Shown: piece after piece, positions 1-7,723 of the stretch
How positions within the stretch are numbered: the stretch's first letter is position 1
Layout: each line of letters starts with the position of its first letter
DNA from: Bryobacterales bacterium
GTDB lineage: Bacteria > Acidobacteriota > Terriglobia > Bryobacterales > Bryobacteraceae
DNA length: 12,828 nucleotides
Direction of reading: 5' to 3'
Assembly: GCA_003487005.1 (NCBI GenBank)
Contig: DNFG01000362.1
Location: forward strand, 1 to 12,828
Notes under the pieces: model-generated
Databases searched by the model: none
Told to the model about the DNA's origin: nothing
What the model saw: only the letters and a program-made list of their open reading frames with translations
Position numbers and translations under genes: made by a program

Positions 1-345
1 CCCCCGCCAGTGCCGCACTTCGGCCAGCGGATAGACTCGCTGCTGCGTCCACCCGCCCCCGATCCGGATCAGCCGCAATTCCCCTTCGCGCAAGTCCACG
101 ATCTCCGCCCCCCTCAGATGCCAGAGCAGGGAAGAGAGCGCCAGCAGGCTCACCACGCTCCACGCCGTCAACGCCACCGCAAGCCGCCACCAGTCCTCCA
201 ACTGACCCGACACCGTCACCCAGACCCACGCCCACAATGTCAGAAATCCGATCCGCCCGAAGATCACAACCGGGCTTTTCGCCGCCGGAATGACCACTCG
301 CAGTGCAAATGGCTCGTCAATGATGACCTGAACCCGCCGGCTCAC
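1..345 (-). CDS. two-helix membrane protein with cytoplasmic PH-like tail, partial
   Basis: The frame is open from a GTG at 343-345 to the left edge (115 codons seen; the C-terminus lies outside). The GTG overlaps the TGA of the upstream dehydratase gene as GTGA, which suggests translational coupling. A GAGG lies about 10 nt before the start. There is no in-frame ATG in the visible part, so GTG is the natural start. The protein begins with a short soluble stretch, then has two hydrophobic segments (about residues 25-48, Trp-rich, and 54-76), then a polar beta-rich stretch reading DLREGELRLIR...RVYPLAEVRHWR. Two helices followed by such a tail recall small bacterial membrane proteins with PH-like domains; this is a fold-level impression, not an identified family. 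No function can be assigned. Expression with the dehydratase is likely from the overlap, but a shared pathway is not shown. Confidence 0.7.
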   Translation of the reverse strand, partial: MSRRVQVIIDEPFALRVVIPAAKSPVVIFGRIGFLTLWAWVWVTVSGQLEDWWRLAVALTAWSVVSLLALSSLLWHLRGAEIVDLREGELRLIRIGGGWTQQRVYPLAEVRHWRG

Positions 346-1589
346 TCGAAAAACGCCTCGCCTGGCTTCCGGTATTTGTAGGCTTTAGCGAGGTCTAAGT
401 CCACTCCCAATCCCGGCGCGTCCGGCACCCGGATCCGCCCGTCCACGATCATCGGGCCATCCGCATCTTTCACGATTTCGTCAAAAAATGGCACCGACGC
501 CGCGTGCCATTCCAGGGCCAGAACATTCGGAATCGCCGCGCACAAATGCACCCCCGCCATGGTCCCCAGAGGCCCGCTGATGTTGTGCCACGTCAGGTTG
601 ACATAGTGCAGATCCGCCAGATCGGCCAGTTTTTTCCCTTCCCACAGTCCAATCTTCTGCACATCCGGCGCCAGTACGCGTAATCCGCCTTCCGTGATCA
701 ACCGCTGGAAATCCAGCCGGAAAAAGTGATTTTCACCTGTTGCGATCGTCGTCTTTGTCGCGCTCTGCACCTCGCGGAACGCCGCGATATTCTCCGGCGG
801 CAGCGGGTCTTCCAGCCACGCCAGTCGCGCCGGTTCCAATGCCCGAGCCAGATCAATTGCCGCCGCCACCCCGTAATTCCAGTGGCAATCAATCGCCAGT
901 TCGACTTCCAGTCCCACCGCCTTCCGCACATTCTGGACGATCTCCGCCGCGAAATCCACCTCGCGCAGGCTGAACCCCCGGTTGTACTCGTCCGTCTCGA
1001 ACGGCATCGGCACGTCCACGTCGAACTTCAGCACCCGGAACCCCCGCCCCGCCATCTCCCGCGCCCGCGCCACGTACGCATCCGCCGTCACCGACTCGGG
1101 TTTCGACGCGTCCCACCCGTGATGCCGCACGCTGATCCGCGCCTCGTTCGTTTCCGGCGCCCCGCCCGCCATCCAGTGCGGCGTCCGCGGTTTCAGCATC
1201 GGCGTGATCGATTCCAGCGCGTCCCCGGCGTGACAATCCGCGTAAACCGTCACAAAATCGCGGTATTTGCCCCCCAGAATCTGCCAAACCGGCATCCCGT
1301 ACCGCTTCCCGATCACATCCAGCAGCGCCGACTCGATCCCCCCGATCGCGTGGTACATCAGCCCCGGCGACGCATAAATCACGCTCGCCTTCATCCGCCG
1401 GATCAGCCGGTCAATCGAGCACGGATCTTCCCCCACCAGGATCTCGTTGAACTCCCGGATCACCGCCGTCAATCCCGGCCCCACGAACGCCTCCCCGTAG
1501 CCCGTCACCCCCTCGTCCGTCTCCACCCGGACGATCGTCCAGTCAAAATTCGCTTCCAGGACCGCCGTCGAAATCCTCTTGATGCGCAT
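342..1589 (-). CDS. enolase-superfamily (mandelate racemase/muconate lactonizing type) sugar-acid dehydratase
   Basis: Likely a Mg2+-dependent cytoplasmic enzyme that removes a proton alpha to a carboxylate, most probably dehydrating a sugar acid to a 2-keto-3-deoxy acid. Numbered from the ATG at 1587-1589 (415 aa), an N-terminal capping domain (about 1-125) precedes a TIM barrel. Metal ligands fit Asp234 (AIDCHWNY), Glu260 (WLEDPL) and Glu286 (TGENHF). The D-x-H arrangement (Asp234, His236) plus Asp309 (PDVQKIG) and His335 (WHNISGPLG) matches the galactonate-dehydratase-like pattern, where one His is the acid and the His/Asp dyad the base. K188-F-D190 occupies the KxK position, so the second Lys of racemases is missing. 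Length is normal. A GTG six codons upstream (1605-1607) has a weak AGG before it and is possible; I prefer the ATG because family members typically begin MKIxxI, although it lacks a clear ribosome site. Divergent from the epimerase gene. The exact substrate is unknown. Confidence 0.9.
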   Translation of the reverse strand: MRIKRISTAVLEANFDWTIVRVETDEGVTGYGEAFVGPGLTAVIREFNEILVGEDPCSIDRLIRRMKASVIYASPGLMYHAIGGIESALLDVIGKRYGMPVWQILGGKYRDFVTVYADCHAGDALESITPMLKPRTPHWMAGGAPETNEARISVRHHGWDASKPESVTADAYVARAREMAGRGFRVLKFDVDVPMPFETDEYNRGFSLREVDFAAEIVQNVRKAVGLEVELAIDCHWNYGVAAAIDLARALEPARLAWLEDPLPPENIAAFREVQSATKTTIATGENHFFRLDFQRLITEGGLRVLAPDVQKIGLWEGKKLADLADLHYVNLTWHNISGPLGTMAGVHLCAAIPNVLALEWHAASVPFFDEIVKDADGPMIVDGRIRVPDAPGLGVDLDLAKAYKYRKPGEAFFE

Positions 1590-1624
1590 GTTGTCGTAAC
1601 GTATCACAAAGGACCTGTTTCCCG

Positions 1625-2584
1625 ATGAATGTACTTCTCACCGGCGCCTCCGGGTGCATCGGCGCCTGGATCGCCCGCTTTCTCGTCGAGCAAGGCCACC
1701 GCGTCGTCGCCCTCGATCTCGACCCCCGCCTCGAACGCCTCCACCTCGTCGCCCCGCCGGACATCGCCGCCCAGGTCACCGCCGTCGAAGGCTCCATCGA
1801 GGACCGCCCCCTGATCGACCGCCTCCTCGCCGCCCACTCCGTCACCCACGTCTGCCACCTCGCCGCCCTGCTGATCCCCGTCTGCCAGCGCGATCCCGTC
1901 CTCGGCGCCCGCGTCAATGTCCTCGGCACCCTCAACCTCTTCGAAGCCGCCCGCGGACTCCCCATCGTGTACGCCTCCTCCGCCGCCGTTTGGGGGCCAC
2001 CCGCTCTGTACCCCGGCCGCCCCCTCACCGAAGCCGATCCCCTCCACCCCGCCACCTTCTACGGCGTCTTCAAGCAAGCCAACGAAGACTGCGCCCGCAT
2101 CCATGCCGCCACCGCCGGCACCCCCTCCATCGGCCTCCGCCCCTGGACCGTCTACGGCCCCGGCCGCGATTTCGGCATGACCTCCGATCCCACCCACGCC
2201 CTCCGCGCCGCCATCCTCGGTAAACCCTACAAAATGCGCCTGACCGGACCGATGGACCTCCAATACGTCGAAGACGTCGCCCTCTCCTTCGTCCGCTGCC
2301 TCGAAGCCAACCTCCCCGGCGCCCACGTCTTCAACCTCGCCGGCCACCTCGCCAACGTCGAAGACCTGATCCCCCTCATCGAAGAACTCCACCCCCCCGC
2401 CAAAGGCCTGATTCGCGCCGAAGGCCCTCAAGTCCCCGTCGCCGCCCAAATGGACGGTTCCGCCCTCGCCCGCGCCGTCCCCGGCATTCCCCTCACCCCC
2501 CTCCGCGAAGGCTTCCAGCGCTCCCTCCAACTCTTCCAGTCGCTCCACAACGAGGGCCGGCTGGCGACAAGCCTTCCAGAGTGA
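1625..2584 (+). CDS. NAD(P)-dependent epimerase/dehydratase (extended SDR)
   Basis: A 319-residue extended short-chain dehydrogenase, probably acting on a nucleotide sugar or a sugar/lactone substrate in the cytoplasm. The N-terminal Rossmann motif is TGASGCIG (G7-x2-G10-x2-G13), followed by an acidic residue at the end of beta-2 (ALDLD, Asp31), which favours NAD over NADP. The catalytic set is Ser118/Ser119 (YASSAAVWG), Tyr146 and Lys150 (YGVFK). RPWTVYGPGR (172-181) is the usual substrate-loop motif of NAD-dependent epimerases. The C-terminal part (about 180-319) is the variable substrate domain. AAAGGA lies 11 nt before the ATG, a rather long spacing. The gene starts only 35 bp from the divergent dehydratase, so their promoters must overlap each other or the genes, and the two may act on related sugars. 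It ends 7 bp from the convergent sulfatase stop. The specific substrate cannot be read from the sequence. Confidence 0.9.
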   Translation: MNVLLTGASGCIGAWIARFLVEQGHRVVALDLDPRLERLHLVAPPDIAAQVTAVEGSIEDRPLIDRLLAAHSVTHVCHLAALLIPVCQRDPVLGARVNVLGTLNLFEAARGLPIVYASSAAVWGPPALYPGRPLTEADPLHPATFYGVFKQANEDCARIHAATAGTPSIGLRPWTVYGPGRDFGMTSDPTHALRAAILGKPYKMRLTGPMDLQYVEDVALSFVRCLEANLPGAHVFNLAGHLANVEDLIPLIEELHPPAKGLIRAEGPQVPVAAQMDGSALARAVPGIPLTPLREGFQRSLQLFQSLHNEGRLATSLPE

Positions 2585-2591
2585 ACCCCGC

Positions 2592-3932
2592 CTACACCGG
2601 AAACGCCGGATGTGGCGTCCGCGAGGCGTCCATCAACTTCCTCAGCCGCGCCGCCACTTCCGGATATTGCCCGGATACGTCCGTCCGTTCTCCAATATCC
2701 TTCTCCACATTGAACAATTCATACCCGAATTTCGGCCGCTGTTTCACCAGCTTCCAGGGGCCTGAACGAACCGCCTGCGCGAAGCCGCCTTCGTGAAATT
2801 CCCAGTAGAAATGGCTCCGTTCCACCGGCCGCCCATCCACCAGCGATGGGGTCACGTCCACCCCGTCGATCCCCCCCGGCACATTCCGTCCGGCCAGCGC
2901 ACATGCCGTCGGCAGCAGGTCCCAGAACGCCCACATTGCGTCCGAAACCTTCCCCGCCGCCCCCGTTCCCTTCCACCGCGCGATCGCCGGCACCCGGATG
3001 CCGCCGTCATACAAATCCCTTTTCGTCCCCCGCAGCGGCCCGGAACTCTCAAAGAACCCGGGCTTGTGGTTCCCCTCCGCGTGTGGACCATTGTCAGACG
3101 AGAAGAGGATCAGAGTGTTCTCCTCCATCCCGCGCCGCCGCAACACCTCCAGCATCCGCCCCATGTAGCCGTCCATCCGAGTGATTGCCGCCGCGAAGCT
3201 CTTCTCCACCTCCGGCCAGTCGCGGTCCTTGTATGGCCCCAGGTCCGGCGACTCCATCCCGTTCGGCTGGACCCGCCCCAGTTCATTGTTCGCGTGGGGA
3301 ATAATCGTCGGAAAATACAGGAAGAACGGCTTCTCGCCCGCCGTCTCGAGGAAATTGACCGCCTTGTCCGCGAACAGGTCCGGCGTGAACTGCTTCCGTG
3401 CGTGGAACCAGTTCGGCACCAGAAATGTCTCGTTTTCGTTCTCCCAAATGTGCGTCGGATACGCGTCGTGCGCGTGCAATTGGTCCAGATAGCCGTAAAA
3501 ATCGTCAAATCCGTGCGAATTGGGCGTGGACTTCATCCCCGGGCCGCCCAGCCCCCATTTCCCGTACAGCCGCGACGTGTATCCCGCCTCCCGCAGCACG
3601 CTCGCCACCGTCGGCTCATTCGGCGCCAGTCCCAACTCCGGCCGCTTGTTCCCCCGCACCGATGCATGCCCCCCGTGCCGCCCCGTCAGCAGGCAGCACC
3701 GCGACGGCGCGCACACCGTCGCCCCGGCGTACGCCTGCGTGAAACGAATTCCTTCGGCCGCCAGGCGGTCCAGATTGGGTGTTTCGATCCGCGTCTGCCC
3801 ATAACACCCCAGGTCCCCGTAGCCCAGATCGTCCGCCAGGAAAAACAGGATGTTCGGCGGCCGCCGCGTCTGCCCGCTCAACACCGCCGGCGCCCCGCCC
3901 ATCATCCCGAGGAAGTCGCGTCGCTTCAACAT
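2592..3932 (-). CDS. exported sulfatase (formylglycine-dependent, alkaline phosphatase superfamily)
   Basis: Hydrolyses sulfate esters, probably on sulfated glycans or aryl sulfates outside the cytoplasm. Numbered from the ATG at 3930-3932 (446 aa), it opens with a twin-arginine-like leader, MLKRRDFLGM plus a short hydrophobic stretch. The sulfatase signature VCAPSRCCLLTGR carries Cys74, the residue converted to formylglycine, in a C-x-P-S-R context. Other active-site residues fit Asp34-Asp35, Lys125 (YGKWGLGG), His213 (IIPHANN), Asp280-Asn281 (SSDNGPH) and Lys304 (RGTKRDLYDGG). The reading frame continues upstream to 3974, but the AGGAG at 3942-3946, 9 nt before the 3932 ATG, and the position of the RR motif both favour this start. 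Cys-type sulfatases need a formylglycine-generating enzyme; none is in the window. Its stop is 7 bp from the epimerase stop. Confidence 0.93.
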   Translation of the reverse strand: MLKRRDFLGMMGGAPAVLSGQTRRPPNILFFLADDLGYGDLGCYGQTRIETPNLDRLAAEGIRFTQAYAGATVCAPSRCCLLTGRHGGHASVRGNKRPELGLAPNEPTVASVLREAGYTSRLYGKWGLGGPGMKSTPNSHGFDDFYGYLDQLHAHDAYPTHIWENENETFLVPNWFHARKQFTPDLFADKAVNFLETAGEKPFFLYFPTIIPHANNELGRVQPNGMESPDLGPYKDRDWPEVEKSFAAAITRMDGYMGRMLEVLRRRGMEENTLILFSSDNGPHAEGNHKPGFFESSGPLRGTKRDLYDGGIRVPAIARWKGTGAAGKVSDAMWAFWDLLPTACALAGRNVPGGIDGVDVTPSLVDGRPVERSHFYWEFHEGGFAQAVRSGPWKLVKQRPKFGYELFNVEKDIGERTDVSGQYPEVAARLRKLMDASRTPHPAFPV

Positions 3933-3954
3933 GTTACTGGTCTCCTGCGCCGCC

Positions 3955-3960
3955 ATTATA
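3955..3960 (-). promoter_or_regulatory. candidate -10 box for the sulfatase gene
   Basis: On the minus strand this reads TATAAT, a perfect consensus -10 box in otherwise very GC-rich DNA. It lies 22 nt before the sulfatase ATG, so the leader would be roughly 16 nt and would include the AGGAG at 3942-3946. A TG two bases upstream nearly makes an extended -10, one base out of register. No convincing -35 is seen 16-18 bp upstream. The 76-bp gap is shared with rpiB, whose candidate -10 lies about 28 bp away on the other strand. Confidence 0.45.
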
Positions 3961-3987
3961 TACAAGCCCGCCACTCCCCGCCCCCCA

Positions 3988-3996
3988 TGCTAAACT
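3988..3996 (+). promoter_or_regulatory. candidate extended -10 promoter of rpiB
   Basis: TGCTAAACT fits the extended -10 form TGnTAnnnT. A nearly identical 12-mer (TGCTAAAATAAC) precedes the DUF1080 gene at 8562. No -35 match is seen, which an extended -10 can tolerate. Transcription would begin near 4002-4004, only some 5-7 nt before the rpiB ATG, and no Shine-Dalgarno precedes that ATG, so the message may be almost leaderless. Confidence 0.45.
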
Positions 3997-4008
3997 AACA
4001 AGTTCCCC

Positions 4009-4479
4009 ATGAAAGTAGCCATCGGAGCCGATCACGCCGGTTACGCTCTCAAGGAAGAACTGCGCGCCCGGCTCATCGAACGCGGTCACGAGGTCATCGA
4101 CCTCGGCACCCGCGGCCCGGATTCCACCGACTACCCCGACTACGCCGCCGCCGTCGGCCGCCGCGTCGCCGAAGGTTCCGTCGACCGCGGCATCCTGGTC
4201 TGCTCCACCGGCGTCGGTATGTCCATGGCTGCCAACAAGATCCCTGGCGTCCGCGCCGCCCTCGCCTTCAACGCCGATGAAGTCCGCCTGACCCGCGCCC
4301 ATAACGACGCCAACGTCCTCGCTCTCGGCGCCCGCTATCAAAACGCCGAATCCGGCCTCGAACTCATCGACATCTTTTTCGACACCCCCTTCGATGGCGG
4401 CCGCCACCAGCGCCGCGTCGACAAAATCACCGCCCTCGAAGTCACGGCCGGTGAAGACCCGGAGGAAAATCAACCATGA
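4009..4479 (+). CDS. rpiB: ribose-5-phosphate isomerase B (RpiB/LacAB family)
   Basis: Interconverts ribose 5-phosphate and ribulose 5-phosphate in the non-oxidative pentose phosphate pathway; cytoplasmic, usually a dimer. The 156-residue protein has the family hallmarks: [11 protein letters not shown] at the N-terminus (Asp8, His9 in the phosphate/sugar site), the loop [14 protein letters not shown] with catalytic Cys65, and RAHNDANVL with His98, which opens the ring. Length is slightly above the usual 145-150 because of an acidic C-terminal tail. No Shine-Dalgarno precedes the ATG, and the candidate promoter is so close that leaderless translation is plausible. The stop overlaps the glyA start as ATGA. 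The rpiB-glyA pairing also occurs in Firmicutes such as Bacillus subtilis (ywlF near glyA), which supports both assignments. An allose-6-phosphate isomerase role is possible for this family but not indicated here. Confidence 0.95.
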   Translation: MKVAIGADHAGYALKEELRARLIERGHEVIDLGTRGPDSTDYPDYAAAVGRRVAEGSVDRGILVCSTGVGMSMAANKIPGVRAALAFNADEVRLTRAHNDANVLALGARYQNAESGLELIDIFFDTPFDGGRHQRRVDKITALEVTAGEDPEENQP

Positions 4480-5756
4480 ACGACCAGGACCTGATGGGCC
4501 GCTCCCTCGCGCAGGCCGACCCCGATATCGCGGCCGCCATCCAAAGCGAACTCGAGCGCCAGCACTCCCGCCTCGAACTCATCGCCAGCGAGAATTTCAC
4601 CTCCGAAGCCGTCCTTGAAGCCACCTCCAGCGTTTTCACCAACAAGTACGCCGAAGGGTACCCCGGGCGCCGCTATTATGGCGGCTGCGAGTTCACCGAT
4701 ATTGTCGAAAACCTTGCCCGCGACCGCGCCAGACAACTCTTCGGCGCCGAACACGCCAACGTCCAGCCCCATTCAGGCTCCCAGGCCAACCAGGCCGCCT
4801 TTGGCGCCCTGCTCTCCCCCGGCGACACCATTCTCGGCATGAACCTCGCCCACGGCGGCCATCTCACCCACGGCCACCCCCTCAATTTCTCGGGCAAAAC
4901 CTACAAAGTCGTCGCTTACGGCGTCCGTCAGGAAGACGAGATCATCGATTATGACGAACTCGCCCGCCTCGCGCACGAACACAAGCCCAAGATGATCATC
5001 GCCGGAGCCAGCGCCTACTCCCGCATCATCGACTTTGCCCGCTTCCGCGCCATCGCCGATGAAGCCGGCGCCCTCCTGCTCGTCGACATGGCCCACTTCA
5101 GCGGCCTCGTCGCCGCCGGCCTCTATCCCAACCCCTGCCAGTGGGCCGATGTGGTCACCACCACCACGCACAAAACCCTCCGCGGCCCCCGCAGCGGCAT
5201 CATCCTGTGCCGTCAGCAGTATGCCCAGGCCATCGACAAAATGGTCTTCCCCGGCGTCCAGGGCGGCCCCCTTGTGCATGTCATGGCCGCCAAGGCCGTC
5301 TGTTTCAAGGAGGCCATGACTCCCGAATTCAAGGCCTACCAGAAGCGCGTCATCGACAACGCCCAGGCCCTCGCCGCCACCCTCTCCGGACTCGGCTACC
5401 GCGTCGTCTCCGGTGGCACCGATACCCACCTCCTCCTCCTGGATGTCTTCTCGAAGGGCCTTCGCGGCAAAGAGGCCGAACACGCCCTCGACGCCGCCTG
5501 GATCACCGCCAACAAGAACGCCATCCCCTTCGACGTCAACCCGCCGCTCAACCCCAGCGGCATCCGTCTCGGTTCACCCGCCGTCACCACGCGCGGATTT
5601 GGTCCCGAGGAGATGCAGGAGGTCGGCCGCCTCATCGGACTCGTCCTCGAAAACCCGTCCTCCGAAGAGAACCTCGCCGCTGTCCGCGCCCGCGTCCAGA
5701 CCCTGACCGAACGCTTCCCCCTCTATCACTGGAAACTCGCGCCCGCCCGCGCCTGA
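4476..5756 (+). CDS. glyA: serine hydroxymethyltransferase
   Basis: PLP enzyme that converts serine and tetrahydrofolate to glycine and methylene-tetrahydrofolate, the main cytoplasmic source of one-carbon units. The 426 residues are of normal length. Visible hallmarks are ELIASENF (34-41), [14 protein letters not shown] (57-70), QPHSGSQAN (97-105), [10 protein letters not shown] with the PLP-binding Asp204 and His207, and [15 protein letters not shown] with the Schiff-base Lys233. [20 protein letters not shown] near the C-terminus contains the Arg that binds the substrate carboxylate. The start overlaps the rpiB stop by four bases (ATGA), and GGAGG at 4461-4465 sits 10 nt before the ATG, inside rpiB, so reinitiation and direct loading are both possible. 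A glycosyltransferase gene follows after 36 bp without a visible terminator. Confidence 0.97.
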   Translation: MNDQDLMGRSLAQADPDIAAAIQSELERQHSRLELIASENFTSEAVLEATSSVFTNKYAEGYPGRRYYGGCEFTDIVENLARDRARQLFGAEHANVQPHSGSQANQAAFGALLSPGDTILGMNLAHGGHLTHGHPLNFSGKTYKVVAYGVRQEDEIIDYDELARLAHEHKPKMIIAGASAYSRIIDFARFRAIADEAGALLLVDMAHFSGLVAAGLYPNPCQWADVVTTTTHKTLRGPRSGIILCRQQYAQAIDKMVFPGVQGGPLVHVMAAKAVCFKEAMTPEFKAYQKRVIDNAQALAATLSGLGYRVVSGGTDTHLLLLDVFSKGLRGKEAEHALDAAWITANKNAIPFDVNPPLNPSGIRLGSPAVTTRGFGPEEMQEVGRLIGLVLENPSSEENLAAVRARVQTLTERFPLYHWKLAPARA

Positions 5757-5792
5757 TTCCACCTCAGGAAAGGAGCCGAAACCAGCCGCGCG

Positions 5793-6971
5793 ATGGCACT
5801 CAAAATCCTGATCGATGCCCGCCACATCCGCGACTTCGGTTTCGGGACCTATATCCGCAACCTCGTCCGGGGTCTGGCCGTCCAGAATTCCGGCTACCGC
5901 TTCTTCCTCGTCTGCCACCGCGAGGATAAACACGAATTCGACGGCCTTCCCGACAACTTCCACGTCCTCTTCTACGAACGCTCCGACTCCGCGCCGCTCG
6001 ATCAGGTCGCCTTCCCCATGTTCGCCCGCGGACTCCGCGCCGACCTGATTCACATCCCTCTCAACGTCGTCCCCCTCATGCTGCCCCGGCCCTATGTCGT
6101 CACCGTTCACGACCTTGGCTCCCTCGTATTCGACAATCGCACCGGCTGGCGTCACGAGGCTCGCCGCCTCCAGATCCGCCGCGGCCTCCTCCGCGCCGAA
6201 AAAGTCATCGCCGTCTCCGAAGCCACCCGCACCGATATCGAAAACCTCCTCGGCATCCCCTCTTCCCGCACCACCTGTATCTACGGGGCCGCCGACCCCA
6301 CCTTCACCCACCATCACCCCGGCGCCGCCGCCCGCGCCGCCGGACCCGATAGCTGGGAACGCGACCGCCGCCGCATCCTCGAACGCTACCAGGTCAACTA
6401 CCCCTTCCTGCTCTATGCCGGCACCATCCGCCCCCAGAAGAATATTCCCCGCCTCGTCGAAGCCTTCGCCCTCTTGCGTGGCGAACTCGAAAACCACCCC
6501 ATTTATCGCGACCTCCGCCTGATCATCATCGGCGACGAAATCTCCCGTTACCCGGCCGTCCGCCGCGCCGTCATGCAGAGCCGCGTCGAAAACGCCGTCC
6601 GCTTCCTTGGGTTCGTTCCCCTCGATACACTCCGCGTTTTCTACGAAGCCGCCTCCGCCTTCATCTTTGTTTCGCTGTACGAAGGCTTCGGCCTTCCCCC
6701 GCTCGAAGCGATGGCCTCCGGTACCCCGGTCATCTCCTCCAGCACCACCTCGCTGCCCGAAGTCGTCGGCGACGCCGCCCACATCGTCAACCCCGAAAAC
6801 GTCTTCGATATCGCCCGCGGCATCAAGGAAGTCCTCCTTGACGACGGCCTCCGCGCCACTCTCGTCGAACGGGGATTCGCCCGCAGCCGCCATTTCACCT
6901 GGGAAGAAACCGCCCGGCAGGTCCTGGAAACCTACCGCGAAGCAGGATTTTCGAGAAAACTGCCCATATAA
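5793..6971 (+). CDS. GT4-type glycosyltransferase (glycosyl transferases group 1)
   Basis: Transfers a sugar from a nucleotide-sugar donor to a glycan, lipid or other acceptor. The 392 residues show the GT-B two-domain fold: the N-terminal acceptor half begins [21 protein letters not shown] and carries VTVHDLG (His106) and [14 protein letters not shown] (136-149). The C-terminal donor half has [10 protein letters not shown] with Arg213 and Lys216 binding the donor phosphates, and [18 protein letters not shown] with the E-x7-E pair Glu297/Glu305. No membrane segment or signal peptide is visible, so it acts at the cytoplasmic face. AGGAG at 5771-5775 lies 17 nt before the ATG, unusually far, but there is no better in-frame start. 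It is probably co-transcribed with rpiB-glyA. Its last 13 codons lie antisense to the end of the XRE gene. No other glycan-assembly genes are adjacent, so the product is unknown. Confidence 0.92.
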   Translation: MALKILIDARHIRDFGFGTYIRNLVRGLAVQNSGYRFFLVCHREDKHEFDGLPDNFHVLFYERSDSAPLDQVAFPMFARGLRADLIHIPLNVVPLMLPRPYVVTVHDLGSLVFDNRTGWRHEARRLQIRRGLLRAEKVIAVSEATRTDIENLLGIPSSRTTCIYGAADPTFTHHHPGAAARAAGPDSWERDRRRILERYQVNYPFLLYAGTIRPQKNIPRLVEAFALLRGELENHPIYRDLRLIIIGDEISRYPAVRRAVMQSRVENAVRFLGFVPLDTLRVFYEAASAFIFVSLYEGFGLPPLEAMASGTPVISSSTTSLPEVVGDAAHIVNPENVFDIARGIKEVLLDDGLRATLVERGFARSRHFTWEETARQVLETYREAGFSRKLPI

Positions 6972-7684
6972 TCCAGCGGCGACCCCCGCCGGAAATCCCG
7001 TCCCGTCCACACCACCACCCCCCGCAAGACCGCCAGCACGCTCTGCCCCCCCAATTCAATCCGGTCCGGCCCGTCCGTGATCAGCCAGTTCTGCTGCCGC
7101 AACACTTCCACCTCTTCCGCCGCCGCCCGGACCCTTCGCGCGTACCCCGATCCCCTCCACCGCAACACCACAATATCCCGCGGGCCCGCCCGCAACCGCG
7201 CCTCCTCGTCCAGGCACACCAGCGCGAAATCATCTCCCCTCGGCAGCGGTGACTCCGGATCCACCCCCATCGGAGCCAGAACCAGCCGCCTCCGCGTTCT
7301 CCACAAACCCATTGGCAATGGGATCCACTCCGTCCCATCCGCCAATTGCGGGAAGGGATGACCCGGTCCCACCCGGCCGTCCACCACCGGCGCCAGCGCC
7401 GGCCTCGCCTTCTCATACTGCCGGTCCCTCAGCAGAATCCCCGCTTCTTCGGTCTCCAGCAGATCCAGAACCGAAATTCCCAGCCCTCCCAGCAGCAAAT
7501 CCGCCACCTCCGGCGTCAGCGACCGGACCCCTTTCAGCACATTATGCATGTGCGGCTGAGACACCCCGATCATCCGCGCCAGGCGCCTCTCCGTTAACTC
7601 CCCGTTGAACAGGCGCAGCTTCACCTGCTCAATCAGGCGGTCCTGAAGCACACTGAAAAACAGGCTGTTCCCGGCGGTCCTCAT
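6932..7684 (-). CDS. XRE-type helix-turn-helix regulator with possible S24-like C-terminal domain
   Basis: A 250-residue DNA-binding protein. Residues about 28-76 form a Cro/C1-type helix-turn-helix (LTERRLARMIGVSQPHMHNVLKG...LTPEVADLLLGGLG), with ARMIGVSQPHMHNVLKG as the helix-turn-helix core. A linker (about 80-130) is followed by a beta-rich domain (about 133-228) with PLPRGDDFALVCLDE, GPRDIVVLRWRGSGYARRVR and GGQSVLAVLRGVVVWTGRD. This recalls the LexA/C1 (peptidase S24) C-terminal domain in layout, but I do not see the typical GDSM serine or an obvious partner Lys, so self-cleavage is doubtful and the likeness is weak. The ATG lacks a Shine-Dalgarno. Just upstream lies a perfect 12-bp palindrome between plausible promoter boxes, so autorepression is a reasonable inference. 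It converges with, and overlaps by 40 bp, the glycosyltransferase gene. The target genes are unknown. Confidence 0.8.
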   Translation of the reverse strand: MRTAGNSLFFSVLQDRLIEQVKLRLFNGELTERRLARMIGVSQPHMHNVLKGVRSLTPEVADLLLGGLGISVLDLLETEEAGILLRDRQYEKARPALAPVVDGRVGPGHPFPQLADGTEWIPLPMGLWRTRRRLVLAPMGVDPESPLPRGDDFALVCLDEEARLRAGPRDIVVLRWRGSGYARRVRAAAEEVEVLRQQNWLITDGPDRIELGGQSVLAVLRGVVVWTGRDFRRGSPLDYMGSFLENPASR

Positions 7685-7694
7685 ATTTCAGCGG

Positions 7695-7723
7695 GAAATA
7701 CCCAAGTACTAGTACTCTCACAA
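7695..7723 (-). promoter_or_regulatory. candidate promoter of the XRE gene
   Basis: On the minus strand, TTGTGA (7718-7723) and TATTTC (7695-7700) are separated by exactly 17 bp. They match the sigma-70 boxes only moderately (TTGTGA 4/6, TATTTC 3/6). Transcription would start near 7688, a few bases before the ATG at 7682-7684, which fits the lack of a Shine-Dalgarno. The spacer holds the perfect palindrome described separately. Confidence 0.35.
7705..7716. promoter_or_regulatory. perfect 12-bp palindrome, candidate operator of the XRE regulator
   Basis: AGTACTAGTACT equals its own reverse complement, and is also a tandem repeat of AGTACT. It lies 20 bp before the XRE start codon, inside the spacer of the candidate promoter. 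A dimeric Cro/C1-type protein bound here would block RNA polymerase, so an autoregulatory operator is the simplest reading. A 12-bp AT-rich palindrome is unlikely by chance in DNA of this composition, but binding is inferred. Confidence 0.5.

Noticed and set aside
1604..2548. 314-codon minus-strand frame opposite the epimerase, and a 300-codon plus frame opposite the dehydratase (726-1628)
   Set aside because: Repetitive Gly/Asp or Arg/Pro/His composition, no motifs, and fully antisense to genes with conserved active sites.
2793..3998. 401-codon plus-strand frame opposite the sulfatase
   Set aside because: Arg/Pro/His-rich translation with no motif; the sulfatase signature is intact on the other strand.
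5574..7010. 478-codon minus-strand open frame across glyA and the glycosyltransferase gene
   Set aside because: The product is Gly/Ala/Asp/Glu/Val-rich low complexity with no motif, a typical antisense artefact of GC-rich DNA. Both plus-strand genes have intact catalytic motifs.
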